Virus record (IMG/VR): IMGVR_UViG_3300006928_000075
Coordinates: 1-24,777 of that record
DNA length: 24,777 nt
Direction: 5' to 3' (one strand)
Source of the DNA: a virus
How positions within the stretch are numbered: position 1 is the first letter of the stretch; every line of letters begins with the position of its first letter. The position numbers and the translations under genes are program-made. Shown here piece after piece: positions 14,901 to 21,848 of the stretch. The notes under the pieces were generated by a model. That model was not told where the DNA came from, ran no database searches, and saw only the letters and a program-made list of their open reading frames with translations.

Positions 14901-16407
14901 CGATAATACTGCTGTAGGAAGAACTGCACTTGAAAACAATACAACTGGACAGTTCAATGTTTCAGTTGGTAAAGCTGCTTTAGCACAAAATACTACAGCA
15001 AGTAATAATACTGCTGTAGGTACTTTAGCTCTTAATTTAAATACTACAGGAGGTAGTAATACTGCTTTTGGTGCTTTTGCCTTAGATGCCAATACAACTG
15101 CTAACTATAACGCAGCTTTCGGTGATTATGCTCTAGGATCTAATACTACGGGAGGAGTAAATACAGGGATTGGTAGCAATGCCTTATCAGCAAACACAAC
15201 TGGCATTGCAAACACAGCAGTAGGAGCTGATTCTTTAGATGCCAATACAAATGGTGGTTATAATACAGCTATAGGTTATGTAGCTTTAGGGGCTAATACT
15301 ACAGGAAACAACAATACATCAATAGGTGCTTCTACTCTTATAGCAAACACTACAGGGGCTGATAACGTAGCAGTTGGTCAAGGTGCTTTACAAGATAATA
15401 CTACAGCTTCTTATAACACAGCCGTTGGTAGAGATGCTATGGCAAATAACACCACAGGAGAATCTAATACAGCTCTTGGTCACAATGTTTTAAATGATAA
15501 CACTACAGGTTCATACAACGTAGCTATTGGTTCTGGTTGTTTACAACTAAATACAACAGGTGCGAGAAACACAGCAGTAGGACAAAATGCTCTAGACACT
15601 AACACTACAGGTTCTAATAACACAGCGTTTGGCCTTAATGCTTTAGATGATAACACTTCAGGTTCTTTTAACTCTGCGTTAGGTAGAAGCTCTTTAGCTA
15701 ATAATACAACTGCAAACAACAATACAGCCGCTGGTTACTATGCTTTAGAAGTAAATACTACTGGTTCAGGCAATGCTGCGCTTGGTAGAGATGCCTTGTT
15801 AAATAACACTACAGGTACAGAGAACGTAGCTTTAGGATTTGATGCTGGGGGTGATGTAACAACAGGTAGTAACAATTTCTTTATTGGGAAAGGAGCGGGT
15901 ACTGCTACTGCACCAGGAGGAAGCCCAGGCGGTACGATTACCACTGGTAATAACGAAGGTGTAATTGGTAATGGTAGTCATTCTAAAATTAACGTACAAG
16001 TTTCTTTAACAGTAGCATCTGACGAAAGAGATAAAACAGACTTCCAACCTCTATCTGCTGGATTAAATTTTGTAAATGAATTAACGCCATACACTTATTA
16101 CTGGGATAAACGTGCTAAATACGTTGATTGGGATGCAAACCCAGATACAGATTTAAATACAATAGAACATGATGGAACTCATAAAGAGGACTGGATGGAC
16201 ATTGGATTTAAAGCACAAGACGTTATAGCTTTAGAAGAATCTATAGGTCATAATTTAGCAAATAAAACAAACCTTGTTTCTAATCAAACAGGGGATGGTA
16301 AACAATATCAGTTACAATATGAAAAGTTTGTACCGATATTGGTTAAAGCAATACAAGAACTTTCGGCAAAAGTCGAAGAATTAGAAAGTAAATTAAACGG
16401 AGAATAA
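11908..16407 (+). CDS. Giant tail fiber with 44 pentapeptide-like 17-residue repeats and S74 chaperone
   Basis: Probable receptor-binding fiber, 1499 residues. Residues 1-45 (TTTNLSLIKPEPDVSLDWGTKLNTDLDS) are the common virion anchor motif. Residues about 50-570 are mixed beta shaft with four VGIGTxxP units (GIGTTSP 216-222, GIGTTTP 361-367 and 424-430, GIGTDSP 521-527) and two IDVTGTA-xxDGL segments. Residues 575-1322 are 44 tandem 17-mers (NTAVGxxALxxNTTGxx). The C-terminal Peptidase_S74 intramolecular chaperone starts at S1371 (SDERDK); it normally trimerises the fiber and cuts itself off just before that Ser. A short coiled coil ends the protein. The repeats resemble YadA-head beta-roll repeats in style. 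The start directly follows the previous stop. Confidence 0.9.
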   Translation: MADTTTTNLSLIKPEPDVSLDWGTKLNTDLDSIDAIFSSSGTQVNLNPNQINFADNKKAIFGAGSDLQIYHDGTASIIKDAGAGNLQLNASNFVLNNSGDTQNMITGVDGGFVRLFHAGSTKLETTASGIDVTGTAVTDGLTVAGTSQLTNTSSIDTLTLIGNTSSVAGVKLQAEEVHGAMYGINIGNNFGGLAFHTNNNGTVAERLRIDNAGLVGIGTTSPYGKLTVQSASNGDTYFTGGTANSRLLHISTSTHSGYANAGHNFVVASGVGALIFGNATTANLLTVETGGIDVTGTATVDGLTSSGDLVVDDGARSLTYDVSAGELNHAGATFHINKSNGVDVAIGNDDLYVDMSTSRVGIGTTTPTYLLNVIAGAGAQTIFQAGQSGISNGYTVNSDGTNLTHQWYNDAGEAARINSNGRVGIGTTTPSSLLEVYHGNQALGFTSGILSSANVSDYTAGRGAGMTMQNVDVNVAGMYGIRETSSWRGALTFYTHTDASGNTFGTTFTEKMRITSDGKVGIGTDSPSATLDVNGTTETNALTINGSALKYKAFGSNSIMFGDNATGTIDAADQNTGVGVDVFAALTTGDNNTAVGFNSLASNTTGGANSSFGTYSLDANTTGSENTAIGKSSLGANTTGNNNTSVGRHALFSNTTASDNTAVGKDALYSNTTAGNNEAFGKTALYSNTTGTQNNAMGSGALYANTTGNYNTAIGGGALDANTTASSNVAIGYASLTTNTTGEANTALGSYSLLSNSTGNYNVALGNNALRTNTTASSNTAIGQASLFYTSTGAENVGVGRDSLHFNTTGAENVAVGFSALKANTTGTQNVAVGEGALQSHTTGSYNVALGRASLSANTTASGNTAVGNYSLGVNTTGTRNVAVGAGSLDANTTANDNTALGYDAMSSNNTGAQNTAVGAYALDANTTGAFNVAVGRAALSSNTTAERNTAVGIAALELNTTGTQNTAVGANALDSNTTADANTAVGYNALAANTTGNDNTAVGRTALENNTTGQFNVSVGKAALAQNTTASNNTAVGTLALNLNTTGGSNTAFGAFALDANTTANYNAAFGDYALGSNTTGGVNTGIGSNALSANTTGIANTAVGADSLDANTNGGYNTAIGYVALGANTTGNNNTSIGASTLIANTTGADNVAVGQGALQDNTTASYNTAVGRDAMANNTTGESNTALGHNVLNDNTTGSYNVAIGSGCLQLNTTGARNTAVGQNALDTNTTGSNNTAFGLNALDDNTSGSFNSALGRSSLANNTTANNNTAAGYYALEVNTTGSGNAALGRDALLNNTTGTENVALGFDAGGDVTTGSNNFFIGKGAGTATAPGGSPGGTITTGNNEGVIGNGSHSKINVQVSLTVASDERDKTDFQPLSAGLNFVNELTPYTYYWDKRAKYVDWDANPDTDLNTIEHDGTHKEDWMDIGFKAQDVIALEESIGHNLANKTNLVSNQTGDGKQYQLQYEKFVPILVKAIQELSAKVEELESKLNGE
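13630..15873 (+). repeat. 44 x 51-bp tandem coding repeat (17-residue unit, no indels)
   Basis: By reading the translation I count 44 consecutive units of exactly 17 residues: 44 x 51 = 2244 bases, with no insertion or deletion. The consensus is N-[TV]-A-[VIL]-G-x-x-[AS]-L-x-x-N-T-T-[GA]-x-x. A 45th degenerate unit (NFFIGKGAG...) follows. The first unit (NTGVGVDVFAALTTGDN) and the 44th are the least regular. Units differ widely at DNA level, so this is an old array and not a recent slippage product. Confidence 0.95.
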
Positions 16408-16408
16408 T

Positions 16409-16687
16409 ATGGCTCAAACAGTAGAAGAATGTTTAACAACAGCAACAGATAGTGTTAGTTTGATAAATGATGTAAATGTAAATAATGCAAACTCTATTTA
16501 CATTATTAATAATTTAACACAAGATGAAGTAAATAAAGTGGTACAACGTAACGTAGACCACTTAGAAATTATCTTAGCTTACGATGGAACTAATGATACT
16601 CCAGACGTTGTGGGATCTAGTGATGATAAATCATCTTATAATGATGCTATAGAAACTGGTAAGGATTATATAGAAGCAAATTCATAA
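16409..16687 (+). CDS. Small protein of unknown function between fiber genes, 92 aa
   Basis: Acidic and Asn-rich, mostly helical: NDVNVNNANSIYIINNL, then TQDEVNKVVQRNVDHLEIIL and a GTNDTPDVVGSSDDKSSYNDAI end. The VQRNVDHLEI segment looks like the core of short phage proteins I have seen after fiber genes. Starts one base after the giant fiber with GGAG at 16399-16402 upstream. A fiber assembly chaperone or cap is a reasonable but unproven idea. No signal peptide or membrane segment. Confidence 0.7.
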   Translation: MAQTVEECLTTATDSVSLINDVNVNNANSIYIINNLTQDEVNKVVQRNVDHLEIILAYDGTNDTPDVVGSSDDKSSYNDAIETGKDYIEANS

Positions 16688-16726
16688 TTGTGCATTACCA
16701 ACAAATATATTAAATAAAAAAATAAA

Positions 16727-17071
16727 ATGGCAATAAATTATACTTGGGATTGTAACACTGTAGATGTTTACCCATCTGATGATGACCACACAGATGTTAT
16801 TTATGTGGTACATTGGAGACTAAATGCAGAAGATACTGAATCAGATGAAGAAGAAGATGTTTATGAAGCAACTGTTTATGGCACACAAAGCATTGACACT
16901 TCAGATTTAAGCAATTTTATACCATTTGAAGATGTAACCAATGCAATAGCTACTGGTTGGGTTGAAAATGCTATGGGTGAAGAAGCAGTACAAAACCTTA
17001 AAGATTCATTGGATGCTAATATCGCAGAGCAAAAGAATCCTACTTCAGTTACTAAACACTTAGATTCTTGA
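16727..17071 (+). CDS. Conserved acidic phage protein (DUF7936-like), 114 aa
   Basis: Beta-type N-terminus (YTWDCNTVDVYPS, then TDVIYVVHWRLNA), acidic stretch (SDEEEDVYEATVYGTQ) and helical C-terminus with FIPFEDVTNAIATGWVENAM and a conserved NPTSV end. This layout (Y-W-DVYP, VHWR, FIPFE-V-GWV, lNPxxV) is one I recall in marine phage fiber regions, perhaps called DUF7936; I could not confirm the number. Function unknown. It sits between two fiber genes after a 39-base gap. Confidence 0.7.
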   Translation: MAINYTWDCNTVDVYPSDDDHTDVIYVVHWRLNAEDTESDEEEDVYEATVYGTQSIDTSDLSNFIPFEDVTNAIATGWVENAMGEEAVQNLKDSLDANIAEQKNPTSVTKHLDS

Positions 17072-17106
17072 TACAATTTATTATTAAGATTTTATAGAAA
17101 AACATT

Positions 17107-18543
17107 ATGGCAGATACATTTACCAGTAATTTAAACCTAACAAAGCCAGAAGTGGGGGCTTCTACAGATACTTGGGGAACAAAATTAAATACAAATTTAG
17201 ATAATTTAGATGCAATTTTTACCAGTGGCGGTACAGGAACTAGCGTTGGCCTTAATATTGGTTCAGGAAAAACATTAAATGTTTCATCTGGTACTTTAAC
17301 ATTAGCTGACAACCAAATATCTGGTGACAAGGTTGAGGGTGGTACTATTGCTGCTACAACTATTACTACATTAACTTCAACTACTGGCAATATAACTAAT
17401 GTAAATGCTACTACAGTTGATTCTACTAATTTAGAAGTTACAAATTTAAAAGCTAAAGATGGTACTGCTGCGGGTTCTATAGCAGATTCTACAGGTGTTG
17501 TAACACTTGCAAGTTCTGTATTAACAACCACAGATATTAATGGTGGAACAATAGACGGATCTACTATTGCAACTTCTAATGTTACTGTTGGTTCTGGTAA
17601 AACACTTGATGTTTCTGCTGGAACTCTAACACTTGCAGACAATCAAATAAGCGGTGATAAAGTAGAAGGCGGAACAATAGCTGCAACTACTATTACAGCT
17701 TTAACATTTGGTAGTCTTAATGATGGAACTATTAATATTGCGGGTTGGGTAGATGAAGATAATATGTCGTCTAATTCTGCTACCCTTGTTCCTACACAAC
17801 AATCTGTTAAGGCTTATGTAGATTCACAGACAAGTGGTGCAAGTACATTAACTCAAGTTTTATCTGCTGGTAACAGCACAAGCGGATCTGATATTGTTAT
17901 TACATCAGGCGACAAAATTACAGGATTTACTTCTACTGGTATTGATGACAATGCCACATCTACTTCAATTACTATTGATTCTAGTGAAAATGTAATGATT
18001 GGCAAAACTGCTACAGACGCAGCAACTGTCGGTACAGCACTTTTATCAACAGGACAAGGAAACCAGGTATTTAATTTTTCAAGTGGTGGTGAAGCACATA
18101 TTTTTAACAACACCAATTCGGGTGATGTTACTTACACTATAGATTTTAGACAACAAGGAACTGATTCTGGAAGAATTAGGGTGCTTGCAAGCAGTGTTGA
18201 ATATCAAACATCTTCTGACTATAGACTTAAAGAAAATGTTGAATATGAATGGGATGCTATTCCAAGATTGAAAGAACTTAAACCAGTTAGATTTAACTGG
18301 ATTAAAGATGAAACAAATACTGTTTTAGATGGATTTATTGCACATGAAGCACAAACTGTTGTACCAGAATCTGTAGGTGGTGATAAAGACGAAGTTTATC
18401 CTAGTGACCATGAAAATGCTGGACAACCAAAATATCAAGGAATAGATCAATCTAAATTAGTTCCTTTACTTACTAAAGCACTCATTGAACAACAAGCATT
18501 GATTGAACAGTTGCAAGCAGATGTGGCTGAATTACAGGGGTAG
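17107..18543 (+). CDS. Second tail fiber with S74 chaperone domain
   Basis: 478 residues. The N-terminus ([20 protein letters not shown], then [14 protein letters not shown]) repeats the anchor of the giant fiber gene, so both fibers may dock on the same virion site. Shaft segments include two copies of a 39-residue block (52-90 and 162-200) and [14 protein letters not shown], common in phage fibers. The C-terminal S74 domain begins at S370 (SDYRLK) with K375; it should act as trimerisation chaperone and release itself. The coiled-coil tail is rich in Gln and Leu. It is about one third as long as the upstream fiber. Two fibers on one phage suggest two receptors or alternative roles. Confidence 0.88.
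   Translation: MADTFTSNLNLTKPEVGASTDTWGTKLNTNLDNLDAIFTSGGTGTSVGLNIGSGKTLNVSSGTLTLADNQISGDKVEGGTIAATTITTLTSTTGNITNVNATTVDSTNLEVTNLKAKDGTAAGSIADSTGVVTLASSVLTTTDINGGTIDGSTIATSNVTVGSGKTLDVSAGTLTLADNQISGDKVEGGTIAATTITALTFGSLNDGTINIAGWVDEDNMSSNSATLVPTQQSVKAYVDSQTSGASTLTQVLSAGNSTSGSDIVITSGDKITGFTSTGIDDNATSTSITIDSSENVMIGKTATDAATVGTALLSTGQGNQVFNFSSGGEAHIFNNTNSGDVTYTIDFRQQGTDSGRIRVLASSVEYQTSSDYRLKENVEYEWDAIPRLKELKPVRFNWIKDETNTVLDGFIAHEAQTVVPESVGGDKDEVYPSDHENAGQPKYQGIDQSKLVPLLTKALIEQQALIEQLQADVAELQG
17260..17706 (+). repeat. Two copies of a 117-bp coding duplication in the second fiber
   Basis: Copy 1 is 17260-17376 (residues 52-90) and copy 2 is 17590-17706 (residues 162-200). The proteins agree at 36 of 39 positions (differences N58/D168, S61/A171, T88/A198). 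Of the 36 shared residues, 22 use a different codon, so the DNA copies are far less alike than the proteins. Confidence 0.9.
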
Positions 18544-18549
18544 TAACTA

Positions 18550-20058
18550 ATGCCACTACTTCCTATCACTCCTCCAGCTGGAATTGTTAAGAACGGAACT
18601 GATTATGGAAACAAAGGTCGTTGGGTAGATGGAAATTTAGTACGTTTTGAAAATGGCTACCTAAAACCTATTGGTGGTTGGTCTAAATTAAGAGACACAG
18701 CTTTAACAGGTGAACCTATTGGGATGTATGCACATTCCGATAATATAGGTCAGCCTATATTAGCTGTGGGTACAAGGCAAAAAGTTTATGTACTGTATAA
18801 AAATGTTTGGACAGACATCACACCATCTGGTTTCGTAAACGATGCTAGTAACGATCCTTTGGGTTATGGTGCTTATCAATACGGTCAAGAAGACTATGGT
18901 GATGCTAGAAGTCAATCAGGTTTACCCCTAGATACAGGTCATTTTGCTTTTGATAACTGGGGTGAAGATTTAGTCTTTTCTTTTTCAGGTGATGGCAAGA
19001 TATATAAATGGCGACCTAACTCTGGCGGAACAGCCGATACGATAGCTACAGTTGTTACCAATGCACCTGTAGGCAATCAGGCTATTCTTGTAACCAATGA
19101 AAGACATCTCGTAGCTATTGGTTCTGCAAGTGATCCTAGAAAGATTGCTTGGTCTGATAGAGAAGACAGAAACAACTGGACATCTAAAGCAACTAACTCA
19201 GCGGGTGATCTACAAATTCCTACAGGCGGTAGAGCATTGTACGCAGTTAAGTTTGGTACAGATGTCATTATATTTAGTGATACAGGCATAGCTAGAATGT
19301 ATTATACAGGCAACCCCTTTATCTATGGTATAGCTGATGCGGGTTCTAACTGTAAAGCAGTAGGTAGAAGAGTTATTGTATCTACAGGATCTTTCATGGC
19401 ATGGATGGGTGAGAACTCGTTCTTTGTTTATGATGGACAAGTAAGAGAAATACCATGCGAAGTTCACGACTATGTGTTTGACAATTTAAACGTACCAGCT
19501 AGAGCTGCTAGTTGGGGTGGACACAACTCTAACTTTAATGAGATATGGTGGGGATTCCCAAGCGGTGATGGACAATACACACCGAACAAATATGTTATAT
19601 GGAACTACAGAGAAAATACATGGTCTATAGGATCATTAGATCGTGGTTGTTGGATTGACCAAGGTATATTTGACTTCCCTATAGCGGGTGACTCAAGTGG
19701 TTTTATTTATGAACACGAATCTCAACTATTAAACAACTCTCCAAATTTAGGTACATCTGTACCTTTTGCAACAAGTGGCCCTATAGAGATTGGCAATGGC
19801 GACAGGTACGTTCAATGCAACCAAATTATTCCAGACGAAGAAGCAAACACCTTACCTGGTGTGACTCTTAGTTTCAAAGGTAGATTTACACCTCTAGGAA
19901 GCGAGACTGACTTTGGCAGTTTCACCTTTGAAAGTGATGGTTATACCGATGCAAGGTTTACAGCACGACAGGTACAGATGACAGTTACAGGAAGTACAAC
20001 ACAAGATTTCCAAGTTGGTAATATAAGACTAGATGTAAGGAACAGAGGCAGACGATGA
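18550..20058 (+). CDS. Putative tail nozzle/hub protein (beta-propeller-like)
   Basis: 502 residues. The N-terminus PPAGIVKNGTDYGNKGRWVDGNLVRF, then FENGYLKPIGGWSKL, is a motif I recall from podovirus tail proteins. The body has repeated strand patches, including GMYAHSDNIGQPILAVGT, YVLYKNVWTDITPSG, HLVAIGSASDPRKIAWSD and FSDTGIARMYYTG. The pattern of WxD and GxxxYxW strands fits a six- or seven-bladed propeller such as the P22 gp10 or SU10 nozzle class. The C-terminus (GRFTPLGSETDFGSFTFESD) is more beta-sandwich-like. It is followed by an ATGA overlap. Role at the tail tip is inferred; structure prediction would settle it. Confidence 0.75.
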   Translation: MPLLPITPPAGIVKNGTDYGNKGRWVDGNLVRFENGYLKPIGGWSKLRDTALTGEPIGMYAHSDNIGQPILAVGTRQKVYVLYKNVWTDITPSGFVNDASNDPLGYGAYQYGQEDYGDARSQSGLPLDTGHFAFDNWGEDLVFSFSGDGKIYKWRPNSGGTADTIATVVTNAPVGNQAILVTNERHLVAIGSASDPRKIAWSDREDRNNWTSKATNSAGDLQIPTGGRALYAVKFGTDVIIFSDTGIARMYYTGNPFIYGIADAGSNCKAVGRRVIVSTGSFMAWMGENSFFVYDGQVREIPCEVHDYVFDNLNVPARAASWGGHNSNFNEIWWGFPSGDGQYTPNKYVIWNYRENTWSIGSLDRGCWIDQGIFDFPIAGDSSGFIYEHESQLLNNSPNLGTSVPFATSGPIEIGNGDRYVQCNQIIPDEEANTLPGVTLSFKGRFTPLGSETDFGSFTFESDGYTDARFTARQVQMTVTGSTTQDFQVGNIRLDVRNRGRR

Positions 20059-20420
20059 ACCTAGCTTCTAAAAGGCAATATTTAGAAAGAGCTACTAATG
20101 TAAAATATTCTTTTGCAGCTACTACTCAACAAACTATATACACAGCACCTACTGGTGATGATTTTACGTTTGCCATAATAGAAGGCATATTTGCTTGCGA
20201 TCATGGTAATCAACAAACTAACTTAGATATAACAATTACAGATACCAGTTCTAATGAGTTCTTTCTTTTTAAGAATCACAACATAGCAGCCTATGGCACA
20301 GAAGAATTAGTAGTTAATTCTGGTTTGATTTTACAACAAGGAGAAATCGTTAAAGCACAGGTTAATCACGCAAACATAGACTTAGTATTAAGCATCGTAG
20401 AGTATGCAAAAGGTGACTAA
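20055..20420 (+). CDS. Small beta-rich virion protein of unknown function, 121 aa
   Basis: After a short basic helix (NLASKRQYLERATNVKY) it has regular beta strands: SFAATTQQTIYTAPTGD, FTFAIIEGIFACDH, TNLDITITDTSSNEFFLFK, and LVVNSGLILQQGEIVKAQV. A beta-sandwich or small jelly-roll is likely. Neighbours imply a tail or tail-tip component. I do not recognise a family. The start is in ATGA overlap with the nozzle gene and it ends 17 bases into the next gene. Confidence 0.7.
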   Translation: MNLASKRQYLERATNVKYSFAATTQQTIYTAPTGDDFTFAIIEGIFACDHGNQQTNLDITITDTSSNEFFLFKNHNIAAYGTEELVVNSGLILQQGEIVKAQVNHANIDLVLSIVEYAKGD

Positions 20421-20799
20421 CAACGTAGTTGATTTTAAGCCCACATGGGAAATGGAGTGGGATCGTTGTAAGCCCTGGATAGAAGAAGCTTTAAAATACC
20501 AAGATTCCTATACAATAGACCATGTAGAAGATAAAATAAGTAATGGATTGTTCCATTTGTGGGCTGGTAAAGAGTCTGCATTGGTAACAGAATTTGTAAT
20601 ATTTCCAAATCATAAAGTATTAAATTTACTTTTTTGCGGTGGAGACTACAATGAATTGACAGAAATGCTACCATCTATAGAGGCTTTCGCTAAAGCAGCT
20701 GAATGTAAAAGGCTGTACGGAGGCGGAAGAAAAGGATGGTCAAGGAAGTTAAAGCATTTAGGTTTTGAAGAAGAACACATGATAAGAAAAGAATTATGA
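20404..20799 (+). CDS. Acetyltransferase-fold (GNAT-like) phage protein, 131 aa
   Basis: The core pattern ALVTEFVIFPNHKVLNLLFCGGD, then ELTEMLPSIEAFAKAAECKRLYGGGRKGW, matches the short GNAT-like proteins that recur next to tail genes of podovirus-like phages. The usual acetyl-CoA loop (Q/RxxGxG/A) is not evident, so it may be a degenerate, non-catalytic fold. The first ~35 residues are helical (WEMEWDRCKPWIEEAL). Role in the virion or in assembly is unknown. It overlaps both neighbours (17 bases upstream, ATGA downstream). Confidence 0.72.
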   Translation: MQKVTNNVVDFKPTWEMEWDRCKPWIEEALKYQDSYTIDHVEDKISNGLFHLWAGKESALVTEFVIFPNHKVLNLLFCGGDYNELTEMLPSIEAFAKAAECKRLYGGGRKGWSRKLKHLGFEEEHMIRKEL

Positions 20800-21848
20800 G
20801 TAAAGGCGCAACAACAGCAGAAGCTACAATACCAGAATATCAGAAACAACAGCAACGTAGTCTGTTTGGTGCTGCACAAGCAGTAGCCAATCAACCTTTT
20901 GTACCATACACAGGTGCAAGAGTAGCTGGTTTTAATCCAGATCAACTAAGGCAGTTTCAAGCCACTCGTGGTTTATTTGAAACAGGTATGCAGTACGATC
21001 CTATGTCTGGATTGGCTGGACTTGCACAAGCTCCTACTCCTAGTCTTTTAGAAACAGATATAGGTGCTTATCAATCACCTTATACACAACAAGTTATAGA
21101 CACTACATTGGGTGATATAAGAAGAGAACGAGACATAGCACAACGTCAAGCACAAGAATCAGCGATTCGTGCGGGTGCATTTGGTGGATCTCGTTCAGCA
21201 ATTATGGAAGCTGAATCCACTAGACCTTATGTAGAACAGATGGCAAGAACTTCAGCTGGTTTAAGAGAGGCTGGCTTTGGTCGTGCTTTAGGTGCTGCTG
21301 AATCGGATATAGAAAGACAAATGAGAGGCAGACAATTCCAAGCTGGATTGCTCGGTGGATTACAAGCAGAACAAGCCAGAAGACTTGGAATGTTAGGCGG
21401 TATAGGAGTACAACAACAAGCTCTACAACAGGCTGGACTGGATATTCCATATCAAGAATTCCAAAGAGCATTGGCTTACGGGCCTCAACAGATTGGTTTA
21501 TTAAGTCAAGCAATGGCTCCAACTACTGCTGGTCAAAGAACAGAACAAGATGTTGGTCTTGGAAATATATTAGGAACTGGTGCTCAACTTGCTGGTGCAG
21601 CATTAATGGGCGGAATGAATCCATTTGGTTTTTTGTCGGATGAAAGATTAAAAGACAACATAGAATATATTGGTAAGTCTAAAAATGGTCACAAAATATA
21701 TACTTGGGAATGGAACGACATTGCTAAAAAGCTAGGAGTTGACACACCAACAATCGGTGTTCTTGCTCAAGAAATAATGAAGTATATGCCTGAAGCGGTC
21801 ATGGAAGACAAGAACGGATATTACAGAGTTAATTACGGAGTTTTGTAA
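20796..21848 (+). CDS. Candidate ejection protein with C-terminal S74 domain
   Basis: 350 residues. The N-terminal two thirds are helical and Gln/Ala/Arg-rich: FNPDQLRQFQATRGLFETG, SPYTQQVIDTTLGDIRRER, AGAFGGSRSAIMEAEST, MARTSAGLREAGFGRAL. This is the style of internal virion proteins injected with the DNA in podoviruses; the AGAFGGSR motif recurs in such phages. The last 70 residues are an S74-type domain (S281 in SDERLK), shorter than in the two fibers. It starts in ATGA overlap with the previous gene and is directly followed by the next ATG. Ejection role is inferred from composition and position; a fiber-like or tail-tip role is the alternative given S74. Confidence 0.7.
   Translation: MSKGATTAEATIPEYQKQQQRSLFGAAQAVANQPFVPYTGARVAGFNPDQLRQFQATRGLFETGMQYDPMSGLAGLAQAPTPSLLETDIGAYQSPYTQQVIDTTLGDIRRERDIAQRQAQESAIRAGAFGGSRSAIMEAESTRPYVEQMARTSAGLREAGFGRALGAAESDIERQMRGRQFQAGLLGGLQAEQARRLGMLGGIGVQQQALQQAGLDIPYQEFQRALAYGPQQIGLLSQAMAPTTAGQRTEQDVGLGNILGTGAQLAGAALMGGMNPFGFLSDERLKDNIEYIGKSKNGHKIYTWEWNDIAKKLGVDTPTIGVLAQEIMKYMPEAVMEDKNGYYRVNYGVL

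Noticed and set aside
13630-15873. Regular repeats that could look like a CRISPR array or satellite
   Set aside because: The array is an open reading frame of 17-residue units with no constant repeat plus unique spacer pattern; DNA identity between units is low.
14613-15944. Several - strand ORFs of 68-159 residues under the fiber repeats
   Set aside because: They arise from the periodic codon pattern of the repeat array, show Ala/Val/Leu repetition in the same 17-residue period, and have no ribosome binding sites.
11908-18543. Diversity-generating retroelement acting on a fiber gene
   Set aside because: No reverse transcriptase gene and no near-identical template/variable repeat pair were seen in the window; the fiber ends are S74 domains, not C-type lectin folds.
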